NCBI RefSeq assembly: GCF_023540835.1 | Contig: NZ_JALKCU010000006.1 | Span: 60,379-124,378, forward strand | DNA from: Marivivens geojensis | GTDB lineage: Bacteria > Pseudomonadota > Alphaproteobacteria > Rhodobacterales > Rhodobacteraceae | Reading direction: 5' to 3' | Length of the DNA: 64,000 bases | Part shown: positions 1 to 9,571 of the stretch, in pieces | How the letters are laid out: each line of letters opens with the position of its first letter | Position numbering within the stretch: the first letter of the stretch is position 1 | Program-made: the position numbers and the translations under genes | Notes under the pieces: generated by a model | The model's database searches: none | The model's input: the letters and a program-made list of their open reading frames with translations, nothing else | What the model was told of the DNA's origin: nothing

Positions 1-711
1 AATGACCGCCTTACAGCCCCCTATCCTCATGTTTTTGCGCTGAGACCCAACAGCGGCATGCAAACGGGCTTCGATGTCGATCAAAATGGACGGCTTGGTG
101 AGGCGCGCGACGCAATTGGCTATGGACGCTTCAATGGTGACGGTGGAATGGCCATTCTATCGAACTTCCCCATCGGAACTGTCACCGACTACAGTGATGT
201 GCTTTGGGCAGACCTTCCGCAGAGCCTCATGGCAAAAGATGATCCCCTTCGAAGTATCCAACGGCTGTCGAGTGTAGGGCATTGGCAGGTCGAAGTTTTA
301 ACACCAAGCCATCCACTCACGCTCTTAGCTTTTTCGGCAACTCCACCTGTTTTCGATGGACCCGAGGATCGAAATGGGCGTCGAAATGCAGATGAAATCC
401 AGTTCTGGCAGCGGATTCTGAACGGTGACTTTGGCCCTCCACCTAACGACTTCGTCATATTAGGCATCGCCAATCTTGATCCCGACCGCGGGGAGGGACG
501 ACGTGAAGCCATAATCGATCTCTTGGCCGACCCACGGATACATGAGCCACTTCCCAACCAACCCACCGCACACTGGCCCGAACCCATCGGCGAGTTACGT
601 GTAGATATCGTTTTGCCGTCCACCACTCTGACAATTCAAAACGCAGGAATAGAGGACACACCTATCGGACCACATCGCCCCGTTTGGGTAGATGTTTTAT
701 CAGCGCCATAA
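1..711 (+). CDS. endonuclease/exonuclease/phosphatase family protein, 5' truncated by window edge
   Basis: The frame is open from base 1 without a stop, so the true start lies upstream; the first ATG (58) is internal. The visible part covers the C-terminal two thirds of an EEP-fold (DNase I-like) protein. It has a GFDVDQNGRLGEARDAIGYG segment followed by a GGMAILSNFPI core strand, a LGIANLDPDRGEG segment where EEP enzymes have their GDFN-like motif, and an RVDIVLPS strand near the end. The usual Asp/Asn of GDFN reads as NLDPD, and the terminal SDH motif is replaced by GPHRPVWVDV, as in the secreted Rhodobacterales subfamily. The substrate is unknown. The gene is followed 74 bases later by leuB on the same strand. 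Confidence 0.75.
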   Translation, partial: NDRLTAPYPHVFALRPNSGMQTGFDVDQNGRLGEARDAIGYGRFNGDGGMAILSNFPIGTVTDYSDVLWADLPQSLMAKDDPLRSIQRLSSVGHWQVEVLTPSHPLTLLAFSATPPVFDGPEDRNGRRNADEIQFWQRILNGDFGPPPNDFVILGIANLDPDRGEGRREAIIDLLADPRIHEPLPNQPTAHWPEPIGELRVDIVLPSTTLTIQNAGIEDTPIGPHRPVWVDVLSAP

Positions 712-785
712 ACCCCTTGGTTTCTTGACCCTTGGGCAGCAAACAGATAGGCCATCCCAGACCTTTTCAGACAAGGAAGTACGAG

Positions 786-1892
786 ATGTCCAACCCCTCG
801 ATCCTGATCCTCGCCGGCGACGGCATCGGCCCCGAAGTAATGGGCGAAGTTAAGAAGATCATCACTTGGTACGGCGACAAGCGCGACCTCGCTTTTGACG
901 TAAGCGAAGACCTCGTTGGTGGCTGCGCCTACGACAAATACGGTACCCCGCTGCACGACGACACAATGGCCAAAGCGCAAGACGTTGACGCTGTTCTGCT
1001 CGGCGCTGTTGGCGGTCCGCAGTACGACAACCTGGACTTCTCGGTGAAGCCAGAGCGTGGCCTTCTACGTCTTCGCAAGGAAATGGACCTGTTCTCGAAC
1101 CTGCGACCGGCCCAGTGTTTTGACGCACTTGCAGATTTCTCGTCGCTGAAAAAAGACGTCGTTGCTGGCCTCGACATCATGATTGTCCGCGAACTGACCT
1201 CGGGCATCTATTTCGGTGAGCCACGCGGCATCATCGAAGAGGGCAATGAGCGCGTGGGGATCAACACCCAGCGTTACACCGAATCCGAAATTGCACGCGT
1301 TGCACGTTCGGCATTCGAATTGGCACGTAAACGTGGCAACAAGGTCTGCTCAATGGAGAAGGCCAACGTGATGGAATCGGGTATCCTGTGGCGTCAGGTT
1401 GTCACCGAAGTTCACGATGCGGAATATCCAGACGTTGAACTGTCCCACATGTATGCAGACGCAGGCGCAATGCAGCTCTGCCGCTGGCCCAAACAGTTCG
1501 ACGTTATCGTAACCGACAACCTGTTCGGCGACCTTCTGTCGGATGCAGCTGCTATGCTGACTGGCTCTCTCGGCATGTTGCCGTCGGCATCGCTCGGCGC
1601 TCCAATGGAGAATGGCCGTCCGAAAGCACTCTACGAACCGGTACACGGTTCTGCGCCGGACATTGCTGGCCAAGGCAAAGCAAACCCAATCGCATGTATC
1701 CTGTCGTTCGCAATGGCTCTGCGCTATTCTTTCGACCAAGGCGCCGAAGCTGACCGTCTGGAACAAGCGGTTGAGAAGGTTCTAGCAGATGGCGTTCGCA
1801 CTGCAGACCTGCTCGGCCCTGAAGGTGGCGTTCCTGTTTCCACCTCGGAAATGGGTGACAAGATCATCGCTGCCCTCGACGCATCGCTCTAA
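786..1892 (+). CDS. leuB: 3-isopropylmalate dehydrogenase
   Basis: This 368-aa enzyme oxidatively decarboxylates 3-isopropylmalate with NAD+ in the third step of leucine synthesis in the cytosol. The N-terminus [14 protein letters not shown] is the family's opening strand. The substrate loop with [16 protein letters not shown] (about residues 90-105), the dimer-contributed [11 protein letters not shown] region and the metal/NADP-site stretch [19 protein letters not shown] are all intact, and the length is normal. ATG 786 is chosen because it follows an AAGGAAG-like site and begins the conserved domain; an in-frame start at 732 would add 18 residues with no family match. A strong hairpin terminator follows immediately. 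Confidence 0.95.
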   Translation: MSNPSILILAGDGIGPEVMGEVKKIITWYGDKRDLAFDVSEDLVGGCAYDKYGTPLHDDTMAKAQDVDAVLLGAVGGPQYDNLDFSVKPERGLLRLRKEMDLFSNLRPAQCFDALADFSSLKKDVVAGLDIMIVRELTSGIYFGEPRGIIEEGNERVGINTQRYTESEIARVARSAFELARKRGNKVCSMEKANVMESGILWRQVVTEVHDAEYPDVELSHMYADAGAMQLCRWPKQFDVIVTDNLFGDLLSDAAAMLTGSLGMLPSASLGAPMENGRPKALYEPVHGSAPDIAGQGKANPIACILSFAMALRYSFDQGAEADRLEQAVEKVLADGVRTADLLGPEGGVPVSTSEMGDKIIAALDASL

Positions 1893-1914
1893 TCGCGATC
1901 TAAATTTTAGGAAG

Positions 1915-1944
1915 CGGGCGTTCATTTGAGCGCCCGTTTTCTTT
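1915..1944 (+). terminator. rho-independent terminator after leuB
   Basis: CGGGCGTTC (1915-1923) pairs with GAGCGCCCG (1928-1936) across a 4-base loop with one G-U pair, followed by TTTTCTTTT. It lies 22 bases past the leuB stop. Confidence 0.85.
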
Positions 1945-2021
1945 TGCCTGAAGTCAGGAGTTTATCACTTGCACCACGCCAAAACCCGCTCCATAGCTGG
2001 GTTAGCGCAAACGGAGGCACC

Positions 2022-2999
2022 ATGGCGGAGTACGCAAAGAGCAACGTAAAAGGGGCGTTTTATGCCTTGGGCGCGATGGGTATCTACGCAACCCACGACG
2101 TCGTTGTGAAGTATCTGGGAGAAGCGGGCTTTGGCGCGTTCCAGATCATTTTCTTTGCGGCTTTGTTGAGCTTCCCATTGGTCACGATCATCCTGATGCG
2201 CGATACAGAGGCTGATAACCTCATCCCTCGCCACCCATATTGGATGGCCCTGCGTATGGCGTGCATGGTGAATACCGGTGTTTGCGCCTTCTATGCCTTC
2301 ACCGTGCTCGAATTGGCGCAGACTTACGCAATCCTCTTTGCCTCACCGTTGTTGATCACCATTCTGGCGATCCCGCTGCTGGGCGAAAAGGTAGGCATTC
2401 ATCGTTGGCTGGCCGTTATCGTCGGCTTGATCGGGGTCATCATCGTGCTGCGCCCTGGCAGTTCTGAACTGTCGCTAGGCCACTTTGCAGCGATGTTTGC
2501 CGCGGTGACCAACGCCGTTGTAGCGATCATCTCGCGCAAGATTGGCGCTGAAGAACGCTCCGTCGTTATGTTAATGTATCCGATGCTGGGCAACTTCGCG
2601 GCGATGGCGATTGCGATGCCATTCGTCTACCAACCGATGGAGATCGAGCATCTAGGCATGACCGGCATCATCGCTCTCTTCGGTCTCGTCGCGTCTTTCC
2701 TCTTTATTCAGGCTTATCGCTCTGGCGAGGCAGCTATCGTCGCACCCATGCAATATAGCCAGATCATTTGGGCGACGGTTTACGGTTACTTTCTGTTCGG
2801 TGAAAAACTCGATGCGCCCACGGTCATCGGAGCATCGATCATTATCGCCTCTGGTATCTACATCGTCTTACGCGAAACTCGTGGTGCGTCGAACACCAAA
2901 CCAGTGTCCCAAACACGCCTTCGGAGCGAAACCGTTACCTCTCCACGGGTCTCGGTTTTGATGCGCATTCTCAAGGTCAAACAGGGCGGAAATTCCTAA
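2022..2999 (+). CDS. DMT-superfamily EamA transporter
   Basis: A 325-aa inner-membrane protein with about ten hydrophobic helices arranged as two EamA repeats, the first from about residue 8 to 140 and the second from about 150 to 285. GVVIV- and LRPG-type loop motifs close the first repeat, as in drug/metabolite exporters. The tail from about residue 290 is hydrophilic and charged. ATG 2022 is preceded by GGAGG at a good distance; the open frame could extend back to 1926, but that part overlaps the leuB terminator. The substrate cannot be told from sequence. The gene sits alone between leuB and a tRNA. Confidence 0.85.
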   Translation: MAEYAKSNVKGAFYALGAMGIYATHDVVVKYLGEAGFGAFQIIFFAALLSFPLVTIILMRDTEADNLIPRHPYWMALRMACMVNTGVCAFYAFTVLELAQTYAILFASPLLITILAIPLLGEKVGIHRWLAVIVGLIGVIIVLRPGSSELSLGHFAAMFAAVTNAVVAIISRKIGAEERSVVMLMYPMLGNFAAMAIAMPFVYQPMEIEHLGMTGIIALFGLVASFLFIQAYRSGEAAIVAPMQYSQIIWATVYGYFLFGEKLDAPTVIGASIIIASGIYIVLRETRGASNTKPVSQTRLRSETVTSPRVSVLMRILKVKQGGNS

Positions 3000-3061
3000 G
3001 TGAATTAGGCTCCAAGGGCCTTGCAAATCCCATATGGAAACGGTAACCCGCACTCCACGGT

Positions 3062-3138
3062 CGGAGCGTAGCGCAGCCTGGTAGCGCACCTGCTTCGGGA
3101 GCAGGGGGTCGGAGGTTCGAATCCTCTCGCTCCGACCA
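3062..3138 (+). tRNA. tRNA-Pro(CGG)
   Basis: The 77-nt cloverleaf is complete. The acceptor arm CGGAGCG (3062-3068) pairs with CGCTCCG (3128-3134), followed by an encoded ACCA end. The anticodon stem CCTGC/GCAGG encloses TTCGGGA, giving anticodon CGG. The T arm carries GGTTCGAATCC. The D arm AGCGCAGCCTGGTAGCGC is typical of proline tRNAs. Confidence 0.97.
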
Positions 3139-3147
3139 ATTACGAAG

Positions 3148-3173
3148 AAGGCGCCTCTGGGGCGCCTTTTTTG
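3148..3173 (+). terminator. terminator after tRNA-Pro
   Basis: AAGGCGCC (3148-3155) pairs with GGCGCCTT (3161-3168) and a T run follows. The converging ccoS gene ends 20 bases further on, so the hairpin may also serve the other strand. Confidence 0.85.
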
Positions 3174-3193
3174 TTGTCTGGTCTTCCGCTCGA

Positions 3194-3352
3194 TCAATCA
3201 GCCGGATGATCGTCATAGTCAGTCCGTAATATGCGGGCTGCATCACCATCTGGGTCTTCATACTGTTTGGACCGCATCGTCCAGAAAAACCCGAATAGAC
3301 CTACCGCACCCAAGCACAGCGATACGGGAATGAGGAGTGAGAGAACTTCCAT
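3194..3352 (-). CDS. ccoS: cbb3 oxidase assembly protein CcoS
   Basis: A 52-aa single-span membrane protein needed for cofactor insertion into cbb3-type cytochrome oxidase. It begins MEVLSLLIPVSLCLGAVGLF, one transmembrane helix, followed by the family signature FFWTMRSKQYEDPDGDAARIL. It is the last gene of ccoGHIS: its ATG follows the ccoI stop after a single base, so the two are translationally coupled. A longer open frame reaching back into ccoI lacks support. Size and position are typical. Confidence 0.92.
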   Translation of the reverse strand: MEVLSLLIPVSLCLGAVGLFGFFWTMRSKQYEDPDGDAARILRTDYDDHPAD

Positions 3353-3353
3353 T

Positions 3354-5531
3354 TTACTTGGTCCGTAGAGCGTTGAGTGAAACGATAATCGAAGATGATG
3401 ACATAGCAATTGCAGCCGCAAGTGGCGTTGCAAAGCCCACAAAGGCTATCGGCACTGCGATCATATTATAGACCGCCGCTACGGCAAAGTTCTCAAGAAT
3501 TCGAGACCGGGCCGATTTCGCGGTTTTAATACCTTCTATGATCCGCGAAAGGTTCCCGCTCACCAACACCATATCTGCGGCGACCCGAGTAGCCTCTAGC
3601 GCCGATGCTGGTGCGATTGACACATGAGCAAGAGCCAGTGCACCAACGTCGTTTAAGCCGTCACCAACCATCAGGACACGTTTACCCTGCGCGGCTTTCT
3701 CACGCAGAACTTCGGCCTTGTCTTGAGGCAATACGCCCGCCTGCCAATCGGTGATCAACAGTTCATCAGCGAGCTTGGATACGGCGGCGGTTGTATCCCC
3801 CGACAACAATGTCACAGGCATTCCTTGCGCCTTAAGACCCTCAATCAACTCCGCTGCCCCATCGCGCAGCGCATCTTCGAATTGGAGCGCAAAGATTTGG
3901 CCATCGATATCGAGGATTGTAGCGCTCTCGCCCTCAACCCCAATCCATTCGGCGCGTCCCAAACGCACCGTCCGACCATCGAGTAGACCCTGAACCCCCA
4001 TACCTGGCTGTTCAGTTATATCGGTCACTGTCACGGACGGCAGATCACGTCCCCGCCCAGCAGCAACAATCGCCTTAGACCGCGGGTGGCCCGACCCTTG
4101 AGCCAATGCAGACGCGGTCGCATGCACTTGAGGGTCCAACTGGGTGATGAGCCGAGGCGTTCCCTTTGTCAGCGTACCTGTCTTATCGAACACCACCTCG
4201 TCAATCTCAGCGAGGCGTTCGAGCGCGGTCGCATGTTTGACCAGTAGCCCCGCTTTGAACAAACGTCCTGACGCTACTGTAGACACCGCAGGGACCGCCA
4301 GACCCAATGCACAAGGGCAGGTGATGATCAGAACAGCAACAGCAATATTCATCGCATGCCGCACATCCCCACCCGTCATCCACAGCCAGAAAACAAACGC
4401 TGCGAACGCAAGGATATGAACGAGCGGTGCATAGATGCGAGCAGCACGGTCAGCCAAGGAATTGTATTTGGACTTTGCCTGCTCTGCCATAGACACAAGG
4501 TCAGCCAGCGCATGTAGCAAGGTATTCTCACCAACAGCTGTGGCACGTATTTGCAGGGCACCTGTCAGGTTGACCTCGCCCGCCTTCACTTCGGTCCCGA
4601 TACTGACCGCGACGGGATCCGTTTCACCTGTGAGGAATGCACGGTCTAGTTCGGATGCTCCACCGACCACTTCACCATCGACAGGCACGCGGCTACCCGG
4701 TTGAACTAGCAGAAGGTCACCTACAGCTACGTCTTTGAGGGATACGGTCTCCGCTCCGCTCTCACCAATGCGCAGCGCGGTAGGTGCTTCCATCGCGGCA
4801 AGCTCGGTCGCGGCGGATCGCGCAACGGAGCGCATTTTTTGATCGAGATAGCGACCAGCCAACAAAAAGAACGTCAACGACAAGGCCGCATCGAAATAGG
4901 CATGGTCGCCATGGCTGATCGTTTCAAACAATGACATGCCAGCCGCGAGCAAAATCGCTAGCGTGATCGGCACGTCCATATTCAAGTGCGCCACCTTTAG
5001 TGCGCGCCATGCGCTTGTGTAAAATGGCCGCGCCGAAAACACGATGGTCGGCAGCGCAATTAAGGCAGACAGCCAATGGAACAAATCGCGTGTTGCGTCC
5101 GTTGCCCCGGACCAAACGGCAACAGACAGAAGCATTACGTTCATCATAGAGAACCCAGCCACGCCTAACCGCATCGCCAGATCACGTGCTGAACGGTCCG
5201 CCTCGCCCACCGAGAGCGTTGCGCTGTCCAGCGGAGTTGCCTCGTATCCGAGGCCCGCGATGAACGCGACTACGTCTTCGTCGCTTGTGGTCGCAGGCAC
5301 CCGCACGGTTGCCCGTTTACGGGTCAAGTTTACCCGTGCATCTTCAATCTCTTCCCGAGCGAGAAGTCCGCGTTCAACCGTCTGAATACAAGCCGCGCAG
5401 TGGATCGTCGGAAGAGACAAATGCAATTCGCGGCTACCTTCGGTCGCGTCCTTAGCGGCACGACGGATGGCGATTGGAGTTGCCACACAGGCGGGACAAG
5501 CAGCAACTCCGGGATATTCAGCGGTGCTCAT
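3354..5531 (-). CDS. ccoI: copper-transporting P1B-type ATPase CcoI
   Basis: This 725-aa inner-membrane ATPase exports Cu+ for building the haem-copper centre of cbb3 oxidase. An N-terminal Cys pair (C12, C15) and a heavy-metal-associated domain with CAAC at 45-48 precede eight membrane helices. The transport motif CPC is at 405-407, the phosphorylated Asp is in DKTGT (D449), the actuator motif TGE is at 301-303, a GHP motif lies in the nucleotide domain and GDGLND closes the catalytic core. All key residues are present. It lies between ccoH and ccoS with gaps of one or two bases, which fits a FixI/CcoI role rather than general copper detoxification. Confidence 0.95.
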   Translation of the reverse strand: MSTAEYPGVAACPACVATPIAIRRAAKDATEGSRELHLSLPTIHCAACIQTVERGLLAREEIEDARVNLTRKRATVRVPATTSDEDVVAFIAGLGYEATPLDSATLSVGEADRSARDLAMRLGVAGFSMMNVMLLSVAVWSGATDATRDLFHWLSALIALPTIVFSARPFYTSAWRALKVAHLNMDVPITLAILLAAGMSLFETISHGDHAYFDAALSLTFFLLAGRYLDQKMRSVARSAATELAAMEAPTALRIGESGAETVSLKDVAVGDLLLVQPGSRVPVDGEVVGGASELDRAFLTGETDPVAVSIGTEVKAGEVNLTGALQIRATAVGENTLLHALADLVSMAEQAKSKYNSLADRAARIYAPLVHILAFAAFVFWLWMTGGDVRHAMNIAVAVLIITCPCALGLAVPAVSTVASGRLFKAGLLVKHATALERLAEIDEVVFDKTGTLTKGTPRLITQLDPQVHATASALAQGSGHPRSKAIVAAGRGRDLPSVTVTDITEQPGMGVQGLLDGRTVRLGRAEWIGVEGESATILDIDGQIFALQFEDALRDGAAELIEGLKAQGMPVTLLSGDTTAAVSKLADELLITDWQAGVLPQDKAEVLREKAAQGKRVLMVGDGLNDVGALALAHVSIAPASALEATRVAADMVLVSGNLSRIIEGIKTAKSARSRILENFAVAAVYNMIAVPIAFVGFATPLAAAIAMSSSSIIVSLNALRTK

Positions 5532-5533
5532 GA

Positions 5534-6001
5534 TTAACTTCCGAACTTAACCTGAAGCCTTTGATGAAAATTGGTGCCATCGGCGGCAACCGCTTTGAGA
5601 CGGAAATCCCAATTCCCCGGCGCTGTGTTGATCGGTGCACGATAAACACGCCCATCGAACACAAACTCTGGCATTTGGTCATCACGCACGTTGGTCGGGC
5701 GACCAAAGATGCCGCCGATTTGCGCGTCACTGACAGGCTGTCCATCAGCACCAACCAGTTCAAGGATCAACTCATCACCCTCGACCCGCGCCTCGGCAGT
5801 CCAACCCAACGCGATTTGTTCTGCCCGTTCACGATCAAACTCTTGGCTCGCGACGTAAGAGTTTTTGACTTCAAGACCGGGGAACGTCCGAATTGCGCTG
5901 AAGGCCATGACCAAGTTCACAGCAATGATCACCACAAAGAAGGATGCAAAGATTGCAAAGAACTTTGGACCAGTGATTGGGGCCTTAAAGAAACCGAGCA
6001 T
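5534..6001 (-). CDS. ccoH: cbb3 oxidase assembly protein CcoH (FixH)
   Basis: A 155-aa protein with one N-terminal transmembrane helix (about residues 12-35, FAIFASFFVVIIAVNLVMAF) and a periplasmic domain carrying the FixH pattern, including the NSYVASQEFD segment and the WTAEARVEGDELIL strand. It is thought to help early assembly of the cbb3 oxidase subunits together with CcoI. Its ATG overlaps the ccoG TGA by one base, and ccoI starts two bases after its stop, so ccoGHIS is one tight operon. Confidence 0.92.
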   Translation of the reverse strand: MLGFFKAPITGPKFFAIFASFFVVIIAVNLVMAFSAIRTFPGLEVKNSYVASQEFDRERAEQIALGWTAEARVEGDELILELVGADGQPVSDAQIGGIFGRPTNVRDDQMPEFVFDGRVYRAPINTAPGNWDFRLKAVAADGTNFHQRLQVKFGS

Positions 6002-7428
6002 CAGTTGTTCCTTCCATTAAAGATCGTATCGACAGACGCACGTTCCTGATTGGTCAAATCGGTGACCCAGAAGGTGAACGGCACACGCTCAGACGAGGCG
6101 GCTTCGCTGCCTGCTGGAGCTTCGACATAGACGCGAACGTTTTTCATTTCATCAGCATTCACGGTGATGATGGTGCCCTCGGAGCCCTCAACATCCAAGT
6201 TAAGTTCAGACCCATTGTTCAGAGCCAACCCAAATGGACGTGCCTCGCCGTGTTTGTTGCGGAGGCGAACCTCATAGACGTTACGGATGGTGCCATCAGA
6301 CTTCACAATAAAGGTCGGGTTACGCACGGGCGATACCGTCATATCGATATCCGAACGAATGAACAGCGCGAATACAAGAGCAAAGCCAACGATAGACCAC
6401 AGCGCAGTATAAAGGATCGTGCGAGGGCGCAGGATATGCTTCAGCACTGGGATTGTTGGCTTGCCCTGCGTCTCGGATTCCTCGTCCTTGAGAGCGAGAT
6501 AGTCGACCAGACCACGCGGTTTGCCGATCTTGTCCATCATCTCGTCACATGCGTCGATACACAGACCACAGGTGATGCATTCCATCTGCTGACCATTGCG
6601 GATGTCGATCCCCATCGGACACACGTTCACGCAAGCCATACAGTCGATGCAATCACCCTGATTGGTATCAACCGCTTGTTTTTTCAGCTTGCCGCGCGGC
6701 TCACCACGCCAATGACGATAGCCGATGGTGATGGTGTCTTCGTCCATCATCGCGGCCTGAATGCGCGGCCACGGGCACGCGTAGATGCAAACCTGTTCAC
6801 GCGCGATGCCACCAAAGAAGAAGGTCGTCGCGGTCAGAATAAAGAGTGTGGTGTATGCAATCGGGTGAGCGGAACCGTTCACCAGATTAACAAGAAGCGT
6901 CGGCGCATCGGTGAAATAGAAGACCCAAGCGCCGCCAGTCGCCAGAGCGATGAACGCCCAAAGCACCCACTTCGTCAGACGCAGACGCGCTTTGTTTGCG
7001 CTCCACTTCGCATTCCAAAGACGGACACGGGCGTTACGGTCACCCTCGACCCAGCGTTCAACAAGGATAAACAGGTCGGTCCAGACGGTTTGCGGGCAAG
7101 CATAACCACACCAAACCCGCCCCAAAGCGGAGGTAAAGAGGAACAGACCGAGGCCTGCCATAATCAACAAGCCCGCCACGAAATAAAACTCGTGCGGCCA
7201 AATCTCGATCCAGAAGAAGAAGAAGCGGCGGCTGGCGAGATCAACGAGAACCGCCTGATCCGGCAGTTCCGGACCACGGTCCCAGCGAATCCATGGGGTC
7301 AGATAGTAGATCCCCAAGGTTATGATCATGATCAGCCACTTAAGATTACGGAATTTCCCCTTAACACGACGCGGAAATACAGGTTCGCGGGCGGCGTAAA
7401 GTTGTTCTGGGGCCTCAGGAGAAGACAT
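6001..7428 (-). CDS. ccoG: cytochrome c oxidase accessory protein CcoG (RdxA/FixG)
   Basis: A 475-aa membrane iron-sulfur protein of the FixG/RdxA family, implicated in Cu2+ reduction during cbb3 oxidase biogenesis. Membrane helices at about 30-50, 80-105, 155-180 and 190-215 precede two four-Cys ferredoxin clusters: one starting at CIDCMACVNVCP and one at CITCGLCIDACD. Earlier CGYACPQ and CIYACPWPR motifs are also present. Another helix near residue 340 and a C-terminal IgG-like FixG domain complete the usual layout. It heads ccoGHIS, with an FNR-type box about 65 bases upstream. Confidence 0.95.
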   Translation of the reverse strand: MSSPEAPEQLYAAREPVFPRRVKGKFRNLKWLIMIITLGIYYLTPWIRWDRGPELPDQAVLVDLASRRFFFFWIEIWPHEFYFVAGLLIMAGLGLFLFTSALGRVWCGYACPQTVWTDLFILVERWVEGDRNARVRLWNAKWSANKARLRLTKWVLWAFIALATGGAWVFYFTDAPTLLVNLVNGSAHPIAYTTLFILTATTFFFGGIAREQVCIYACPWPRIQAAMMDEDTITIGYRHWRGEPRGKLKKQAVDTNQGDCIDCMACVNVCPMGIDIRNGQQMECITCGLCIDACDEMMDKIGKPRGLVDYLALKDEESETQGKPTIPVLKHILRPRTILYTALWSIVGFALVFALFIRSDIDMTVSPVRNPTFIVKSDGTIRNVYEVRLRNKHGEARPFGLALNNGSELNLDVEGSEGTIITVNADEMKNVRVYVEAPAGSEAASSERVPFTFWVTDLTNQERASVDTIFNGRNN

Positions 7429-7490
7429 AATTAAATCCTAATATGGCTGTTCGCATTGTCCCCTTTTGGAACGGGAGCATTCAAGTCGCT

Positions 7491-7504
7491 TTGACTCAGA
7501 TCAA
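7491..7504 (-). promoter_or_regulatory. FNR-type box upstream of ccoG
   Basis: TTGACTCAGATCAA matches the FnrL/FNR dyad TTGAY-N4-RTCAA exactly in both halves. It lies 63-76 bases before the ccoG start, where an oxygen-responsive activator would sit. fnrL itself is about 5 kb away in this window. Confidence 0.75.
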
Positions 7505-7551
7505 CAGTAATTGTCACACGAGCGATTCAGGATTAAATTTTACCTAATTCG

Positions 7552-7592
7552 CAAAAGAAAACACCCTCGGCGGTGAAACCAGCCGAGGGTGT
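7552..7592 (-). terminator. terminator after ccoNOQP
   Basis: On the minus strand an 11-bp perfect stem (ACACCCTCGGC with GCCGAGGGTGT, 7561-7592) is followed by TTTTCTTTT. A second smaller hairpin (7595-7610) lies between it and the ccoP stop. It separates the oxidase operon from ccoGHIS. Confidence 0.85.
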
Positions 7593-7697
7593 GGCCCTCT
7601 CGCCAGAGGGAAGTCATCGGTCAGGCGTCATGCGCGAACAGGGGGCTAGACCGATGGATTTCGACGCGGCGGCTGCAACACCGCGTCGAAAATTCTT

Positions 7698-8630
7698 TTA
7701 CTGACCGCCACCAAGCTGGTGAACGTAGGCGGCAACTGCATTGATTTCAGCAGCCGACAGGCCAGAACCAGGACGGAACTCTTCGGACCAAGCAGGCATG
7801 ACGCCTGCGCGACCCTTGACCAGTGTTTCAGTGATCGTTGCTTCGTCACCGCCGTAGAGCCAAATAGCATCAGTCAGGTTCAGAGCGCCGGTCATTTCAC
7901 CATCAGGGTAAAGCGCAGTCGGATCTTCGTATTCGCGAGTAGCAGCAAGGCTGCCCATACCTGCGTCACCGTGGCAAGATGCACAGTTGTCGAGGAACAG
8001 GGTTTCGCCTTCAGCAGCCAAAGCCGCATCATGCTCTTGGCCCGAAATTCCACGAACGTATGCAACTACCGCGCTGGTTTCTTCGCCAGAGAAGACGTCT
8101 GCGAAGGACGGCATCACACCGCCGTAACCGCGAGCCGAGAATGACTGTTCGTTACGGATACCGTTGGTCACAGTGAATGCGATCTCGTCGATACGGCCAC
8201 CCCAGATCCAGTCGTCATCGATGAGAGCTGGGTAGCCTTTGGCACCAGCCGCACCCGACCCGTGGCACTGAGAGCAGTTCGCTTTAAAGACAGCCGAACC
8301 CATGTTCACAGCAAAGCCGTGCAGGTTTTCGTCATCTTTCAGAGCGGCCAGATCAACAGTCTCCAGCGCGGCGACCATATCAGCGTTAGCTGCATCAACC
8401 GCTGCCATTTCGTTCGCAACCCGTGCGCGGGTCGAGAAGCCGAGGTAACCGGCGGTTGCCTCCTTGAGACCTGGCCAGGCGGGATATGCTACGGTGTACC
8501 ATACGCCCCATGCAATACAGGCGTAGAACACCCAGACCCACCAACGCGGAAGCGGGTTGTTGTACTCTTCGATGCCATCCCAAGAATGGCCGGTCGTTTC
8601 GACCTCTTTTTTATCATTACGCGTGCTCAT
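7698..8630 (-). CDS. ccoP: cbb3-type cytochrome c oxidase dihaem subunit CcoP
   Basis: This 310-aa subunit carries electrons from soluble cytochrome c to CcoO. An N-terminal membrane anchor (about residues 29-48, WWVWVFYACIAWGVWY) is followed by two cytochrome c domains with haem sites CSQCH (119-123) and CASCH (216-220). Methionine ligand candidates are the two GVMP motifs after each haem site. Its ATG overlaps the ccoQ stop by four bases (ATGA). Length and layout are typical of alphaproteobacterial CcoP. Confidence 0.96.
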   Translation of the reverse strand: MSTRNDKKEVETTGHSWDGIEEYNNPLPRWWVWVFYACIAWGVWYTVAYPAWPGLKEATAGYLGFSTRARVANEMAAVDAANADMVAALETVDLAALKDDENLHGFAVNMGSAVFKANCSQCHGSGAAGAKGYPALIDDDWIWGGRIDEIAFTVTNGIRNEQSFSARGYGGVMPSFADVFSGEETSAVVAYVRGISGQEHDAALAAEGETLFLDNCASCHGDAGMGSLAATREYEDPTALYPDGEMTGALNLTDAIWLYGGDEATITETLVKGRAGVMPAWSEEFRPGSGLSAAEINAVAAYVHQLGGGQ

Positions 8631-8821
8631 GTCCGAGCCTCCAGATCAACGTTTGTGTCAGGTGCAGGGGCATCTTCGTGCCGAAACAGCACGCTTGCCG
8701 CTTCGTTGTGGACCGTCCGGCTACCCGGACGGAAAGCGAAAAGGATCGCCCCCACAAAGAAGACAAACATCGCCAATAGCACCCAGCTGTCTGCGATTTC
8801 GCGGAAAATGTGGTAGTTCAT
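8627..8821 (-). CDS. ccoQ: cbb3-type oxidase subunit CcoQ
   Basis: A 64-aa single-helix membrane protein (about residues 13-31, WVLLAMFVFFVGAILFAF) with a hydrophilic tail starting RPGSRTVHNEAA. It stabilises the association of CcoP with the oxidase core. It lies between ccoO (12-base gap) and ccoP (4-base overlap), the standard gene order. Confidence 0.92.
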   Translation of the reverse strand: MNYHIFREIADSWVLLAMFVFFVGAILFAFRPGSRTVHNEAASVLFRHEDAPAPDTNVDLEART

Positions 8822-8833
8822 CTCACACTCTCC

Positions 8834-9559
8834 TTAGCGGCTCGCATCAGGTTCAAAGGTGGAGAAATCAACCAAAGTGCCAAGCATCTGGAGATAGGCG
8901 ATCAATGCGTCCATCTCGGTCAGCTCGGGTTGGCCGTCGAAGTTCGCGACGACTGCACCCGGATAGCGCTCCACCAGACCATCCCAATCACCATCCGGAT
9001 TGACTTGAACTTCAAAGTCAGCGGTAGCGCTTGCGATCATTTCTTCGGTGTAAGGAACACCAACAACCGCGTGGGTGGACATGAGGTCAGCGATATAGGT
9101 TGGCTCCAAATCACGATTCAGCAGGAAGCTGTATTTCGGCATAACCGATTCAGGCACAACCGACTGCGGGCTCACGAGGTGATCCACATGCCATTCGTTC
9201 GAGTAACGGCCGCCAACACGTGCGAGGTCAGGACCTGTACGCTTGGAGCCCCACTGGAACGGGTGGTCATACTGCGATTCCGCTGCGAGCGAGTAGTGGC
9301 CGTAACGTTCGACCTCATCGCGCATCGGGCGGATCATCTGCGAGTGGCAGACATAGCAGCCTTCACGGATGTAGATTTCACGACCCGCCAACTCCAGCGG
9401 GGAGTAGGGGCGCATGCCCTCTACGTCCTCGATGGTGTTCTCCAGATAAAAGAGCGGAGCGATTTCTACGATCCCGCCGATGGTAACTACACCGAGTGCA
9501 CCGACCAGAAGCAGGGTGGCGTTCTTTTCCAGAACCTTGTGTTTATCAAGGATACCCAT
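8834..9559 (-). CDS. ccoO: cbb3-type oxidase monohaem subunit CcoO
   Basis: A 241-aa membrane-anchored cytochrome c. One N-terminal helix (about 15-37) is followed by the haem-binding CYVCH at 68-72, and a Met ligand lies in the MPKYSF segment. The family landmarks [19 protein letters not shown] and [16 protein letters not shown] are intact. It transfers electrons from CcoP to the haem b centres of CcoN. It is 12 bases after ccoN in the same operon. Confidence 0.96.
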   Translation of the reverse strand: MGILDKHKVLEKNATLLLVGALGVVTIGGIVEIAPLFYLENTIEDVEGMRPYSPLELAGREIYIREGCYVCHSQMIRPMRDEVERYGHYSLAAESQYDHPFQWGSKRTGPDLARVGGRYSNEWHVDHLVSPQSVVPESVMPKYSFLLNRDLEPTYIADLMSTHAVVGVPYTEEMIASATADFEVQVNPDGDWDGLVERYPGAVVANFDGQPELTEMDALIAYLQMLGTLVDFSTFEPDASR

Positions 9560-9571
9560 TTCCCGATCTCC

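Noticed and set aside
6250..7434. 394-aa open frame on the plus strand opposite ccoG
   Set aside because: It is the antisense shadow of ccoG; the sense frame has four ferredoxin Cys motifs and operon context, while this frame shows His/Thr/Arg-rich, patternless sequence.
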